Assembly: GCF_024586455.1 (NCBI RefSeq)
Contig: NC_065919.1
Span: 24,776,839 to 24,840,838 of the forward strand
Direction: 5' to 3'
Length of the DNA: 64,000 nt
DNA from: Bactrocera neohumeralis
Lineage: Eukaryota > Arthropoda > Insecta > Diptera > Tephritidae
Shown here in pieces: positions 47,900 through 60,189 of the stretch. Below the pieces are notes generated by a model. The model ran no database searches. It saw nothing but the letters and a program-made list of their open reading frames with translations, and was not told where the DNA came from. The number at the start of each line of letters is the position of its first letter. The stretch's first letter is position 1. The translations under genes were made by a program, and so were the position numbers.

Positions 47900-48900
47900 G
47901 TGTTTAGTCCCTTCGCAAAGCAGCATGAAGGGGGCTTTGTGCACTTTCATTTGTGACCTGGTTGGCCGCATTTTATGCAAGCACTTCATCCTCTCCTTTC
48001 AAGCCCTTTGCAGTCCCAAGCTAAGTGGCCTGGTCCAAAGCAGCGAAAAAACCTTTCAGCAGCCTGCAGTTAACAGCCAATTTTAATGCGTGCCTGTCGC
48101 ATCAATACGTCAGCCTTATCCTCACCGAGCGTTATGTATGCCCTTACCTGCTCTATTGTGTTGGAAGCTCTTATGTTTATCGTCGAGTTTTCGATAAAAT
48201 AGATAATAATAAAATTAATGAAAATTGAGAAACAAAGTTAAAAGTTGATCCTGAATGTCCTGATGGACCTAAGCAAGTTTTGATTTCCTTATGAAGTGTA
48301 AGAAGGATTGAATTTCAAAAAAATATGTCATCGGTGGTCCTATAGCGCTTCTTTTATAGCTCCTGCTACTTGCTATTTTGTTGAACTCGAGGTCTCTAAT
48401 CACTTTAGTAGCCTTTAATTTAAGGTCGGCCACAGTTGCAGATTCTTGGAAGGTGGTCTTGAGTGTCTCGCAGAAACTGGCTTTTATGGACTGTTCCTTC
48501 TCCAGCTCTAAAGGTAGGGTCTCTGGCTCTTGTTTTGCGGATCCCTTTGATCCTAAACTCTACTTCTTTAAGATTTGACTTGCCACAGATGTTCTTAAGG
48601 ACTTCGGCGTAGCTATTTTCGTGGCTTAATGATCACGGCTTGTGATTGTGGTTGGGACCTGTTATTTGCTCTCTGATTTGCAGCTATATTCCTTCCTTGT
48701 TGTCTCTCTTTTGTGTTTTTGTGTTCCGTTCTTTCGTTTGCGGGGGTCTTCCCTGCTTTTTTGTGCAAGACCTTTTTCCACTAGCCATCCTTTTCATTTC
48801 GTGATCGCACTTTTTCTTGAAGCTCCACGGGGCTTGTCGCGCGCCGCTTTGAGGTTATTGGCTCTGGGCTTACTTGAAGACGTGCCACGGTTTTAACGAG
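47900..48900 (-). mobile_element. LINE ORF1 (gag-like) fragment with zinc knuckles
   Basis: The minus strand, around 48650-48360, reads SYAEVLKNICGKSNLKEVEF then RIKGIRKTRARDP, and in a shifted frame QSIKASFCETLKTTFQES, ATVADLKLKATKVIRDLEFN. Around 48040-47930 come RCFGPGHLAWDC (a CCHC box with its first Cys lost) and CIKCGQPGHK (second CCHC box start). This layout is the gag-like ORF1 of insect R1/I/jockey-type LINEs. No RT from the same element is seen next to it. Confidence 0.65.
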
Positions 48901-50110
48901 ACGGAGGTGAGAACAGTCATTTCTGTTAGGTTCTTACGTACAGAAGTGATAGAATACTGTCCTCACCAGCCCTTTGTCAACTTAATCCGTTCCAGGTTTC
49001 CACTACTCCATAATCAAAATCTTACTGACCTCATTTCTGATGGGCGCTTGCCCATGGTTTTCGTCGACGATTGTGCAAATTTGGTGCTGCTTGCTGTATT
49101 GTTCCCTCGTCTCTTTGTTGCCTCCCTCCATCCCTTGGATACGAAACTATTCCTTTATACATTTAGCAGACGATATGTATCGGCCTCCCAAAAGTCTGGT
49201 CTCACATAAACGTGAACAGCGTCAGCCGCATTCATTGCATTTTATTATTTGCAAATTTGTTGCAATGCCGCAGATAAAAATCAGCGTACAAATGCCAGAG
49301 CAAAGCAAATGCGAATAAAATGGAAAGAATAAATATTTGAGATGAAAATCGGAAAAATCAAATAACTATAGCACAAGCAAAGCTGGGCGCTATGAAGACC
49401 CAGAAGAACGCCAACAATGCCGCAACGCAACTGCGGCGGAAATTCCGGCTGCGCATATTTTGTTTATTGTGGCTGAGTCGCGGCAACAAAGCGCAGAAAC
49501 AAAAACAACAAAGCGAATCACAAGGCAAACAGCCTTTATGCCGGTTGCCACTACTGAGCTGGCTCACGCCTGAAAATTGCAAATCAACCAAGCTATGCTG
49601 CGCCAACGTTTGTAGAATATTTTTGCATTGTTGTTGGTATTATTTTTATGGCGTAGAATCTATTTACCCATTTTTATGCTGCGGCTCAATGTTGCTGCCA
49701 TGCCACTGCGAGCAATTTGTTGTTGCTGCCGGATGAGAAGTGGTTATAACACAGCGTCATCAAGCGAGTTCACACACGCACACCTATACGTACTTCTATA
49801 TTTACACATAAGCGCATATTTACTTTTTTTTGTTTTTTTCTTGTATTTATTTGAGCAATTTCGGCAATTTGATTGCTTTTTCATATGTTATTATTGTTTT
49901 TGTTGCTGTTTTTGTTTACAAATCGTAGCGGCATTTGCGTAAAATTTGGCGCTTTCTTGTTGTTGTTGTTTACACATTGTAATCGCTGTGCCGCTTTATG
50001 CACAACTACACTTTTGTGGCAACTGACGCCTCTGGTGTCAAGTCGGGTTCGTTGCTTAAGTCTTTTGTGTAGTCGAATAAAGCGGCATTGAATCGCATCG
50101 AAGACAGACA
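48901..50110. other. Stretch of mixed composition
   Basis: No gene supported. 49380-50110 has CAACAA/TTGTTG runs and moderate GC like the other unique islands in this window. 48901-49200 may still be LINE ORF1 upstream sequence. Confidence 0.35.
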
Positions 50111-50469
50111 AATTAGCAAAGAGGCGCTTCGCGTTGCCGAACTCTTTGTTTGAATATTGTGTAGTGAATTAAAATCCCTAATGAGTATTGATAATTAAGT
50201 TTATTGAAAGAAGAAAATTTATACGATAATTGTCTGTTGTCGGTGCTTGTAAAACGGCGAAGTAATTTTGAGTTGTTTGTTTGGAAACTCAAGCAAAATA
50301 ATTAGAAATTTCAACACACCTTCATGTGAAATAAATTTTATAAAATATTGGACACTTCTTCTCATCATATAATATTGGTATTATCTCACACTGACAAACA
50401 AAATCTGAGTTTCTATATAGTTACATTCCGTGCTTTTACATGGTAGGTAGTACTTGGAAAACTGGGCAA

Positions 50470-51060
50470 CGGCATTGTAAAAATTTGTAATTAAAAGTTA
50501 GGTTAGGTTATATGGCTGATCAAAAACCGCACATGGACTACTATATGTAGTCCTTTGAAAGGCCATAGAAAAGAAGAACTCCTGTTTTTGCGATCGATTT
50601 TGGACCAAAAGGCTTTTGCGACAGCGCATATACCGACGGTGGCTCAGCACTGGCCAAGTTTCCGTGAAGCCCAGTTATCTAATAGTAAAGCACAAGAGGA
50701 TACAGGAGCACCGACCCGCTCCCATTCTACCGATAGAGGCTCTAAGGTGTATTTTCTTGCTAGCTCATCATCTTTGCAGTTTCATGCGCTTCCGTCGTGG
50801 CCTGGCACCTATGCCCGTCTTATCGCAAATACACTCGATGCTATTGCTAGCAAGGTTATGCACTCTTTGAACAGGCCAGAACGCATTGTTAATGAATTGA
50901 AAGATGATATCGCCTGTCTGTTATCTGAGTGGATGGTCACTTCTTTGAAGGAAGCTGCACTTCGGATCAATAAATCTACTGCTACCTTAATGGATGCATC
51001 CTAGGCCTGGAAGGAAGCCTGAAACCGGAGTTGATAGAGAACGTCTGACAGTAAAGACCA
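50470..51060 (+). other. Unrecognised open frame, probably repeat-derived
   Basis: After GTTAGGTTAGGTTATATGGC a plus-strand frame at 50555-51004 (149 codons) ends near MHSLNRPERIVNELKDDIAC and TLMDAS. The TTAGG-like repeat at its start resembles tails of insect LINEs (compare CTTAACTTAACCTAACCT at 60162). I do not recognise the protein. Confidence 0.3.
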
Positions 51061-51587
51061 ATGGTCTCTACAGCAGTACAAATCATTCGATGATTTTTTT
51101 GCTCTCACTTTTGGTTGACTTTATTCTATACACAACAAAGCATAAAATGTCTTCACAAAATTAAGTGCGCGTATATTATTATACGTATAGACTGTAGTTT
51201 GCTGCTAAAAATGGCTGAAAGAGGTACTTGAAATACTCCAGCTCGAATAGACTAGTTACAATGAATATTCTGTAACACTTTGCGCCAAATTAACCGCGTT
51301 AAGTGTGTAATTTTTATAGAATTTAATGAAAATATTTTCTTAAGCATCCACTAAATGTACATGATATCGGCTCAGATTGCACTTTAGTCCCATAAACCTA
51401 GTGAAATTATTTGCTCCTCTTAGCTAGACTTTATGCTGCAAATAGGTAAGCCTTTCATTAAATTCATAGGCTTAATGTGCATTAGAGTTAAAAATAGAAG
51501 TAGTGGATCTAGTTATATCCTTAAACTTCAAAAATTTTGTCAATAGGGAGTAAAACCATTTCATGTAAAACAAAGCACATTCTATAT
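51061..51587. other. Non-coding AT-rich spacer
   Basis: No gene seen. Confidence 0.4.
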
Positions 51588-52276
51588 TTAAGGGGTCAGT
51601 AGGGTAATCTGGCCTGTTTTTTGACATTTTTTTTCATAGAAATTTTTATTCTACAATAGAACTTTTTTTCACATATCATGAGGTATATGGTGGAGTGTAT
51701 AAACAATTTTTTTCGGAATTTTTTGATGACATCTGTCGGAGAAATGGCTGGGTGAATGAGATGCGTTTTTTCACTGGCGGACACGATTTCTCGTGTTTGG
51801 ATCATCTGAAACACAAAAACACAATTTATTCTTAAAAAGTACGTGAATGGTTATCGTCTCTACTAGAATCATGAAAAAATGTTGATAAATAAAAAAAAAT
51901 TAAAATTTTATTTTTTTTTTAATTGTTCCCCATTTTTTTTACATAAATTTTGTCATAACATTGTCAATAAATTATAAAAAAATCCTGCATCTAGTAAGAA
52001 CGATAGCCAGGCGTTTTGTGAACATTTAAAAAAAATTAAGCAAATCGGTTGACTAGTTCGGCCGGAATCATGTCCACCAGTTTAAAAAGAAGTGTGTTTT
52101 GAAAAAAACGCGTTTAAAGTTTGAGGTGTGCACTCCGAGCGCTCCGAACGTCGAGCGGTATTATTATTTTTGGGCCTTTTTCGAAACCTTTCAATGGTAA
52201 AGTGGGTTTCTGCATTAATTCTAAGGGTATAAGGGAACAGAAAATGCAAAAAACAAATTTGAAAAAAACCCCTTAA
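51588..52276 (+). mobile_element. TTAA-bounded non-autonomous element, copy 4
   Basis: The ends are TTAA-GGGGTCAGTAGGG and AAAAAAACCCC-TTAA, so the inverted repeat is short. Identity as a family member rests on the shared interior: GGACACGATTTCTCG (about 51779) and TTGAAAAAAACGCGTTTAAAG (about 52098) match copies 1, 2 and 5. Confidence 0.6.
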
Positions 52277-52442
52277 GAACCAACGACACATTTTGGTATG
52301 ACATTCGAAGAATAGTTTGTTCAATTTTCATGAAAAGATATCAAAAAATACGAAAACGGGAGCAATTACTCTACAGCATGTCAGAAAGCGGTTAAATTGT
52401 GGTAGCACTCATAACTCGGTGATGGCTCATCTGATATTAAAA

Positions 52443-53480
52443 CAAGTAAGGAAGGGCTAAGTTCGGGTGTCACCGAACATTTTATACTCTCGCATGGTAA
52501 AGTGATAATCGAGATTTCATAATACGTCATTTACATATTTTTCAAATACCGTATTTGTGAAAAGTTTTATTCCGCTATCATCATTGGTTCCTAATGTTTA
52601 TACTCGATTATACAGAGAAGGCATCAGATGGAATTCAAAATAGCTTTATATTGGAAGAAGGCGTGGTTGTGAACCGATTTCACCCATATTTCGTACATGT
52701 CATCAGGGTGTTAAGAAAATATTATATACCGAATTTCATTGAAATCGGTCGAGTAGTTCCTGAGATATGGTTTTTGGTCCATAAGTGGGCGAGGCCACAC
52801 CCATTTTCAGTTTTTAAAAAAAGCCTTCCTTCTGCAATTTTTTCCGTAAAATTTAGTGTTTCTGACGTTTTTTTGTTAGTCATAACCTTTGTATGAGAGG
52901 TGAGCGTGGTTAATATCCGATTTCTTCCATTTTTGAAATGTATATGGAATGCCTGAAGGAAACACTCTATAGAGTTTGGTTGACATAAAATAGTAGTTTC
53001 CGAGATATGTACAAAAAACTTAGTAGGGGGCGGGGCCACGCCCACTTTTTCAAAACAATTGCGTCCAAATATGCCCCTCCCTAATGCGATCCTTTGTGCC
53101 AAATTTCACTTTAATATCTTTATTTATGGCTTAGTTATGACACTTTATAGGTTTTCGGTTTCCGCCATTTTGTGGGCGTGGCAGTAGGCCGATTTTGCCC
53201 ATCTTCGAACTTAACCTTCTTATGGAGCCAAGGAATACGTGTACCAAGTTTCATCATGATATCTCAATTTTTACTCAAGTTACAGCTTGCACGGACGGAC
53301 GGACGGACAGACGGACGGACGGACAGACAGACATCCGGATTTCGACTCTACTCGTCGCCCTGATCACTTTGGTATATATAACCCTATATCTGACTCTTTT
53401 AGTTTTATTACTTACAAACAACCGTTATGTGAACAAAACTATAATACTCTCGTTAGCAACATTGTTGCGACAGTATAAAA
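52443..53480 (-). mobile_element. HINE family 2, copy B (full, reverse)
   Basis: AAGGAAGGGCTAAGTTCGG and the hairpin GTTCGG-loop-CCGAAC open it. The ACGGACGGACGGACGG tract sits at about 53293-53330. ATAATACTCTCGTTAGCAAC closes it. It is the reverse complement of copy A over its full length with only scattered differences. Confidence 0.8.
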
Positions 53481-53800
53481 ATAAGATTATGTTGTCAGAT
53501 AGTCGCTTTGCCCTAGTAATGCTGGGCGGTCTCTTCGAAATTATAATTTTTCACTTTTCGCACTTTGTAGTAAAAAACGCTATTTTTGAAAAAAATTGGT
53601 TAATTTATTATTTTGAAATGAAAAATATAAAACTCTTCATCCTCACCTCGTATCCGTGCAGTATCTTTGATATTATCATCGACATTCAAAAGGTGAGTTG
53701 TGGGAAAACGCTTTAATAATCCAATTGAAATTTAGGCACAACATTCTTGAGTCATTATGCATTTATCAAGACAAAGAATACCAAAAAAAAAATTTAAAAT

Positions 53801-54499
53801 GGGTGATCCAAGTAGAGCCGTGTCAAGCTGTCATGTTATTTTTGTATCAGTATTTTATTTGGCATTTCATCATGGAAAGCCTTACAGCTGAGCAACTTTT
53901 ACAAATCCTTCAACATAATTACGAAAATTCAGAACGTGTTTCGCGCGCTTCGCTCACCTTATGGTCAACATACTAGCGTACTATTCGCAACACCATCACC
54001 TATCTTGAAACCCAGTATTCATTATTGGATAATATTCGAACGAATAGATCACGTCCAGCACGCAGTGAAGAAAATATAGCTGAGAGTGTACACGAAGACC
54101 GTAGGGAGTCGATTCGACGCTGTTCGCAACAACTCGGACTGACGTATGTAACGACTTGGACTTACGTCGAGATCTTAAATTGAAAGCGCACAAAATTCAA
54201 CTTGTACAAGAACTAAAGCCGTCGACCTTTCCAAGCAACATCGCTCCGTTTTACGGCCGCTTAAAAAGTTCCAAGAAGATCCGACATTTTCGTCATTTCT
54301 TGCTCAATGGGTGTGTAAGTAAGCAAACTAGCCGCATTTAGGACAGAGAGAAACTTGAAGAGATTCAAGAACTGTCATCCGTATCGCGCCATGATAACCG
54401 ACTATTTGATAGCTGAAATTGAAGCTCGTGATCTCGGCGACATTTGACGCCACTTCACACACATATTTAAAAAGACACGGAAAATCGAAATGGATCACC
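53801..54499 (+). mobile_element. DUF4817/DDE-type transposon, both ends, internally deleted
   Basis: The left terminal repeat GGGTGATCCAAGTAGAG at 53801 and right AAATCGAAATGGATCACC ending about 54499 bound 0.7 kb. From 53872: MESLTAEQLLQILQHNYENS, then in shifted frames TRSRPARSEENIAESV-like residues, KAHKIQLVQELKPS and YRAMITDYLIAEIEARDLGD, after which the sequence jumps to the 3' end. The catalytic middle is missing. With both terminal repeats intact it could in principle have been mobilised by a full copy. Confidence 0.8.
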
Positions 54500-56030
54500 G
54501 TATGAGTATAGCACGTAATTTATAATTTCACTGTGGCAAGTTATGTAGAAAACATAACATCAGATAATTCAATATAATAAAAATAACAGTATATTTAATC
54601 GCGAAAGTAACAAAAAACATTCGGAGCCAATTTTTTCACACATTTAGCCGAATCTACAAAAATTTTAATTTTTTTCATGAAAAGTTTTTTACACATAATT
54701 TTAGTACAGGGTGGTAAGATTAAAGAAAATACAGCAATTTATTAGTTAGATAAAGTTTTTCAGTGCAAAAATCATAACTTAACTCAACCTTCCTTCTAAT
54801 AATAAAAAAAAACATTGTGCGTTTATTCGAATAACCAAAATTACTCACCTTTAAATAAATGGATCCAGCTCAGACACCTCTGCGCATTACGATTACACTG
54901 AAAATAGGTCACTCAGCAACGAACAGGCACATGCACTCATCGACCTACTAGCAATCTAGGAATTTTTCTCACAACTCATTAAACAAACTAAAGCAAAGGC
55001 GTATTGTATTAAACTCAAAGCAAAAACAATAAGTGAAAACCCATACCCAACAATCGAACAAGAAAACAAAGAGAAATTGCAAACCTTGTGAGTGGAATTG
55101 CAAAAGTGCAAAGAAAGGCACGCACCCACACTGACATGACACAGAGTATTCGCAGCGTCTGCCACAAGCGATGCGTAAAAACGGCAATTAGCTTTTTTTC
55201 TATCAACGAAATCGGCATGTGAACACCTCGGCTGCAACACTTGGCTGAAATCAAATCACCTACAAGACAACGCGAGTAAATAAACAAACCGTTGACATGA
55301 TAATAACCCAAACAACAAACAAATCGACGGACAACAAAAACACTTCGCATTCGCGTGAGCAATGAAACGAACAGCCAATGGTAAATCGTGTGCGCAGCAA
55401 ATCAACAAAAAGCAAAACATGAAAACTAAAAAAAAAAAAATAAAAAATATTAATGAAATAAATAAAAAATATGTGTGCAGCAAAAAAGCTGGTGTTGAAA
55501 TCGACACAAAAGTCAACGGCAAAACCATCAATAATGGCGCACAAACACAAAACCGCCAGCTCACCTTGTTTCCCAGCGCCCACACGATTGCATCGCTCCG
55601 TTAGTTAGTCATCGGCTCGATCGTTATTTACACTTCATTAATCAGGCGAAACATTGATCGCTGCAATGCGAGGCGGATGAGCGTCTTGTTATTGTTGTTT
55701 GTCTACAACCACACGGTTAAAGTGGCATCTTCAGTTGTTGTTGTTCGTGTTGTTTTTGCTCTTTTTTATGCTTTGCTGCGTTGCAAGTGCGTTGCAACCT
55801 GTTGGTTAGAGTCGCGTTAGATGCCTCGAATAAGGTCGTCTCACAGTGGGATTTCTGGAGTTGGTGAGGGAGTATGGCGGAGAGGAAGCTACAATTTACT
55901 GTTGTGTGAAACGACGCGTGTTTAACTCTATTGTGGCATCGCCAATTTTTTGTTAGAGGCTGTTTCTTGCTAACTTTGGATTGCTAAGATTTTTTGTATT
56001 GTAGTCAAGTGGGTGTAGGGGTCAAACCAC
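54500..56030. other. Non-coding stretch with a unique island at 54.9-55.8 kb
   Basis: 54880-55680 is of mixed composition with AAAACA/AACAAAC-rich segments and open frames on both strands, none recognised. Typical of UTR or regulatory DNA. No gene supported. Confidence 0.4.
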
Positions 56031-56033
56031 CTT

Positions 56034-56556
56034 TTTATACCCTGAACAGGGTATATTAAGTTTGTCACGATGTTTGTAACACCCAGAAAGAAGCGTGGGA
56101 GACCCTATAAAGTATATATATAAATGATCAGTATGTTGAGCTGAGTCGATTTAACCATGTCCGTCTGTCTGTCTGTCCGTCTGTCTGTATATATATGAAC
56201 TAGTCCCTCAGTTTTTAAGATATCCTTTTGAAATTTTGCAAACGTCATTTTCTCTTCAAGAAGCTGATCATTTGTCGGAACGGCCGATATCGGACCACTA
56301 TAGCATATAGCTGCCATATAAACTGAACGATCGGAATCAAGTTCTTGTATGGAAAACTTTCACATTTGACAATGTATCTTCACCAAATTTGGTATAGATT
56401 ATTTTCTAAGGCAACAATGTAATCTCCGAAGAAATTGTTCAGATCGGATTACTATAGCATATAGCTTCCATAAAAACTGAACACATAATTACTAAAAGAA
56501 ATGCACCTGTGAATGGTATATTAGCTTCGGTGCCGCCGAAGTTAACGTTTTTTCTT
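56034..56556 (+). mobile_element. HINE family 1, copy B
   Basis: The start hairpin ATACCCTGAACAGGGTAT (perfect) and end hairpin CTTCGGTGCCGCCGAAG, then TTAACGTTTTTTCTTGT. It contains the GTCTGTCTGTCCG tract (56160-56185), GCCGATATCGGACCACTATA and CAGATCGGATTACTATAGCA. The LINE tail abuts it directly at 56557. Confidence 0.8.
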
Positions 56557-57565
56557 GTTCTTCTTTAATGACGTAGACACCACTTACACGGTTATAGCCG
56601 AGCTACCAACAGCTCCTCAGTAGTTTCGCAATTCGGCGCCTATTCGAAATACCAATTGCAGCCAAACCCTTACCCATCTCATATCTCCAACAAAATGGAG
56701 GCTGTTTTCCTCCTCTACTTCCCCCGGCGGGTACTGTGTCGACTACTTTCAGAGCTGGAGTATTTTCATCCATACGGACGACATGACCTAGCCAGCGTAG
56801 CCGCAGTTTCTTAATTCGCTGTACAAATTCAATGTTGTCATATATGTATCTCGTACAGCTTATCATTCCATCGAATGCGGTATTCGCCGTTGCCAATGCG
56901 CAAAGGTTCATAAATATTCCGTAGAATCTTTCTCTCGAAAACTCTTAACGCCGACTCATCAGATGTTGCCATCGTCCATGACTCTGCACCATATAGCAGG
57001 ACGGGGATGATGACTGCCTAATAGAGTTTGGTCTTTGTTCGTCGAGAGAGGACTTTACTACTCAATTGCCCATGAATTGAAGAAGTCAGACGATGTGTAG
57101 TCGCTTTGTCTAAAACCTCGTTTGTTATCGAACGGCTCTGTGAGGTCCTTCTCGACACTGATGGAGCTTTTGGTATTGTTCAACGCCAGTTTACACAGCC
57201 GTATTACTTTTGCGGGGATAACAAATTCAGACATGGCGGCATAAAGCCAGCTCCTTTTCACCGGTCTTTTCCAAGTTTTGGCGCATGGTGAATATTTGAC
57301 CCGTTCTTGATTTCCCAGGCCTAAAGCCACACTGATATGGTCCAATCAGTTTGTTGACGGTGGATCTTAACTCTTTCACACAGTACTCTCGATAGAACCT
57401 TATATGCGATATTGAGGAGGCTTATCCCACGCTCTTTATCAGTTCTTCGCCACCGTGTTTGAATAGCTCGGCCGGCAATCGATCGGCCCCGCCGATTTGT
57501 TATTTTTCAGGCGAGTAATTGCTATTCGAGCTTCTTCATGGTCGCGCAGTGGAACGTTTGCTCCA
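56557..57565 (-). mobile_element. RTE-like LINE, 3' half with deletions
   Basis: From right to left on the minus strand: DDDGA and HEEARIAITRLKNNKSAG (57560-57480), then an RT remnant, TWKRPVKRSWLYAAMSEFVI, PAKVIRLCKLALNNTKSSIS and FDNKRGFRQSD (to about 57060). After a deletion of the YADD region comes LCALATANTAFDGMISCTRY, VQRIKKLRLRWLGHVVRMDE, NTPALKVVDTVPAGGSRGG and the tail TTCTTCTTTAATG at 56557. Degenerate. Confidence 0.8.
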
Positions 57566-57589
57566 TCGTCATCGATTTTTTGTATTTTT

Positions 57590-57640
57590 GAAAGGTATTA
57601 CATATAGTTTCGGTCCAACCGATGTTAAGGTTTTTTTTAG
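57590..57640 (+). mobile_element. HINE family 1 end fragment (degenerate)
   Basis: GAAAGGTATTACATATAGTTTCGGTCCAACCGATGTTAAGG follows the 3' end of family 1 (GTGAAAGGTATATTAGCTTCGG, hairpin, GAAGTTAACG) with several changes. Confidence 0.45.
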
Positions 57641-59920
57641 TTTTTTTTTAATTTTTAAGAGATGTTATATAAGCTTTAATTATTTATTAACTCAATCAAG
57701 TTTTCACTGGCCTTAATATCATCAAAAGAAAACACGCGTTTCCTACATATTACATCCGTGACTACTCCCGCTTTAGTGTTGCGATTTCCCACCACACAAA
57801 TCAGCTACTTAATGCTCTTCATCACGATTTATTTATTGCTCACCTTGATTTGACTTTGTTTTGACCAACACAAATCATTTCAAACGCCTCAATTCGTCTG
57901 CACATTTTCTATTATTTTTCCCAAGATATAAAATACCAGTCAAATATATCAACATTTCATTGCAAGCTCATCTTCTCAGGCATTCGAAGGTAACACCAGC
58001 CAATTCAGTAGTAAGAAGGAATATAAAATGAAAAACAACAACAATACTTATGCACGTATGCCTACTTCGATGTAGCTAATGCAGCCCGATACAAAAGACG
58101 CCTGTGAGCTTGAAAAGTGCTGGCATAAATTCAATAACACAACAGAAGAGCTGAATGCTGACGCTTCTCAAAATGTGGATTCTTGCACAAAAATGAATAA
58201 TGATTTTAGCAATGCCAAAGGCAGTGAATTTTTCATTTTCATAGAGCGCTGAGCGTTGAGCTGACAGTAATTTGAGTTGCTGAAGCAGCTGCTGCGGTCA
58301 AATGTCAAATTAGTTGGAGCCGAGAAGCCAATTGAAATGAAGGCAAAATTTAAGCAAAAACGGAAATTAGAAACAAATATTAAATGCAAATAAACTTAAA
58401 AAAAACTACTGTTTCCAATAGACGAGTCAAAGAATTATTGATTGCCATGTGCAGATCGCATGAAAAATGTGGTGTGGAGGCCAATTGGCACATATATTTT
58501 TGTTTTTGCTTTGTTGAATGAAGTGCTAATGAAGCTTGCGGCAAAGCGGCATTAATGTTTTATTTTATATTAAAGTATTTAATGATGGCACATTGGCATG
58601 CATTAACACCGCGAATCTTCGCTTTTGAATTAAAACGCAATTAGTAGCACTGAAAATCAGCGAGAACGGCAATAAGAATGAGAATAATAAAATTCGCGTT
58701 CTTTTTTTTTACTTAAATTTTATTTGTGTAATTCTTCATCTGCTGATTTGACCACTTGATCTTTGAATTTATTCTAAGACTTGGCTGCTGTTGAGGTATT
58801 TCTTCAATAGGTTGGCCCTGAAAAATGTTTGGTTTTAGAGCAAAATTATGCTGCATGAAATAAATAGCAAAGATAGTCAACAATTTTCAAGAATTCAGCA
58901 ACACCGAACTTATCGGGAAGTATTCTCGTAAATAGAAATTTTATTTTTTTTTTATTCACCAGTTTTTATCAGAGATTATTCTGCTAGTGCTGGCGTTTCC
59001 GCCGCGGATGCAGAATCTACCCGTCACCACGTCACCTGCTGGTGGGTTTCCACTGGCTACTTCCATCCTATTGCTTATAGATGGCCTGATGAAGAGACTC
59101 CTACTGAAGATCTATGTCTCGTTACTGCAGTTCGCCAGCGACGAGCAGAAACCCCAGGCGGGATAGATCTGGATGTCGGTTTCGACATCCCTTCACTTCT
59201 TTTTGTCACCTTTCCGTCAATGTTTGTGTTTTTGTTAATCTTGTCCTTGTGAAAATTGTCCTCACTCAGAGGAATGGTAGTCGCTTTTAATGGCCCCAAG
59301 GTTATCTCAGCGACAAGGCAAAGGCGAGAGTTGACGTACGCCCTTATGTAGCAATACGTTCAGAGCCAATGAAAGCAAAGAAGGAGTCGTCTCAACTTAC
59401 ACATATGTACCACGCCAACTTGACGTCAACGTCAAGGGGAACGTACTATGAGCTCTGCCAGAGTTTTAAAGGGACGTGGGCGATTGCGACATTAGCGCGT
59501 CAGTCATTTCTGATGAGTGGCACCTCATCATACTCAGGTGTCATAATGCCGCAACCACCTGTCCAGGGTTCTACCAAATCCTACAGAGCTAATCCTACTC
59601 AAAAACCAGTTTCAAAGCTAAAGTCATCCAGGAGTTGTAAGGCCGTGAAGGCCGCAGGACATTTAGCGTTACCCAGGATGCACTAACTTGGAAGCGACCT
59701 GCACTACATCTCAGCCTATTTGGTCGGATATAAATCCGATTTCGTTCGGTATACATTGAGGAAACTGCCCTAGGAACATTAATCTATTCATTCCACTTTA
59801 ATAAATCAAGTTCTTCCTTTCGTCATGTGATATTTAGAGGTTGGACATATAATCTGCTAGAAGCTTGACCATTTACATTCATATTTTATAATTTTTGTCG
59901 CATTACTTTACTCTTTTGTC
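57641..59920. other. Non-coding stretch
   Basis: 57650-58960 is unique-looking with AT-rich parts. 58980-59720 is more GC-rich with open frames on both strands (minus 59299-59075, plus 59369-59686), unrecognised and possibly LINE-derived given the LINE tail that follows. No gene supported. Confidence 0.35.
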
Positions 59921-59924
59921 AAGG

Positions 59925-60185
59925 GATGCAGGAAATGTCTAGAGCAGAGCTTCAGAGAAACAGTGGAGCATCTCTTGTGCACTTGCCCCGCATTGGCAAG
60001 ACTACGCTGTATCGATAGTGAGGCCGCAAAGTTTATTAAGTTTTGCGTCAAGCTCAGGCCTCCTTAACAATGACTACTCCTCTTGGACTTAGTAACTGAA
60101 CTCCATTTCGTATCGCAAAGAACCAAACTGGTCTCTGCGTGGCTTATCGGCCTACCAGATTAACTTAACTTAACCTAACCTATAT
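59925..60185 (+). mobile_element. LINE C-terminus and tail (jockey/R1-like)
   Basis: CRKCLEQSFRETVEHLLCTC and PALARLRCIDSEA give the Cys-x2-Cys, His-x-x-x-Cys motif at the C-terminus of many fly LINE polymerases. About 80 bases later a short repeated tail (AACTTAACTTAACCTAACCT, ending about 60181) marks the 3' end. The upstream polymerase is not recognisable. Confidence 0.6.
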
Positions 60186-60189
60186 ATTA

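Noticed and set aside
50555..51004. 149-codon frame considered as a host gene
   Set aside because: It begins next to a TTAGG-like LINE-tail repeat and lacks splice context. More likely repeat-derived, kept only as an unrecognised feature.
44450..53716. Matching open frames at 44450-44752 (-) and 53195-53716 (+)
   Set aside because: They lie in the two copies of HINE family 2, so their similarity reflects the repeat, not protein coding.
55015..55585. Hydrophobic open frames resembling membrane proteins
   Set aside because: Their hydrophobicity comes from T-rich antisense of A-rich DNA; no conserved motif.
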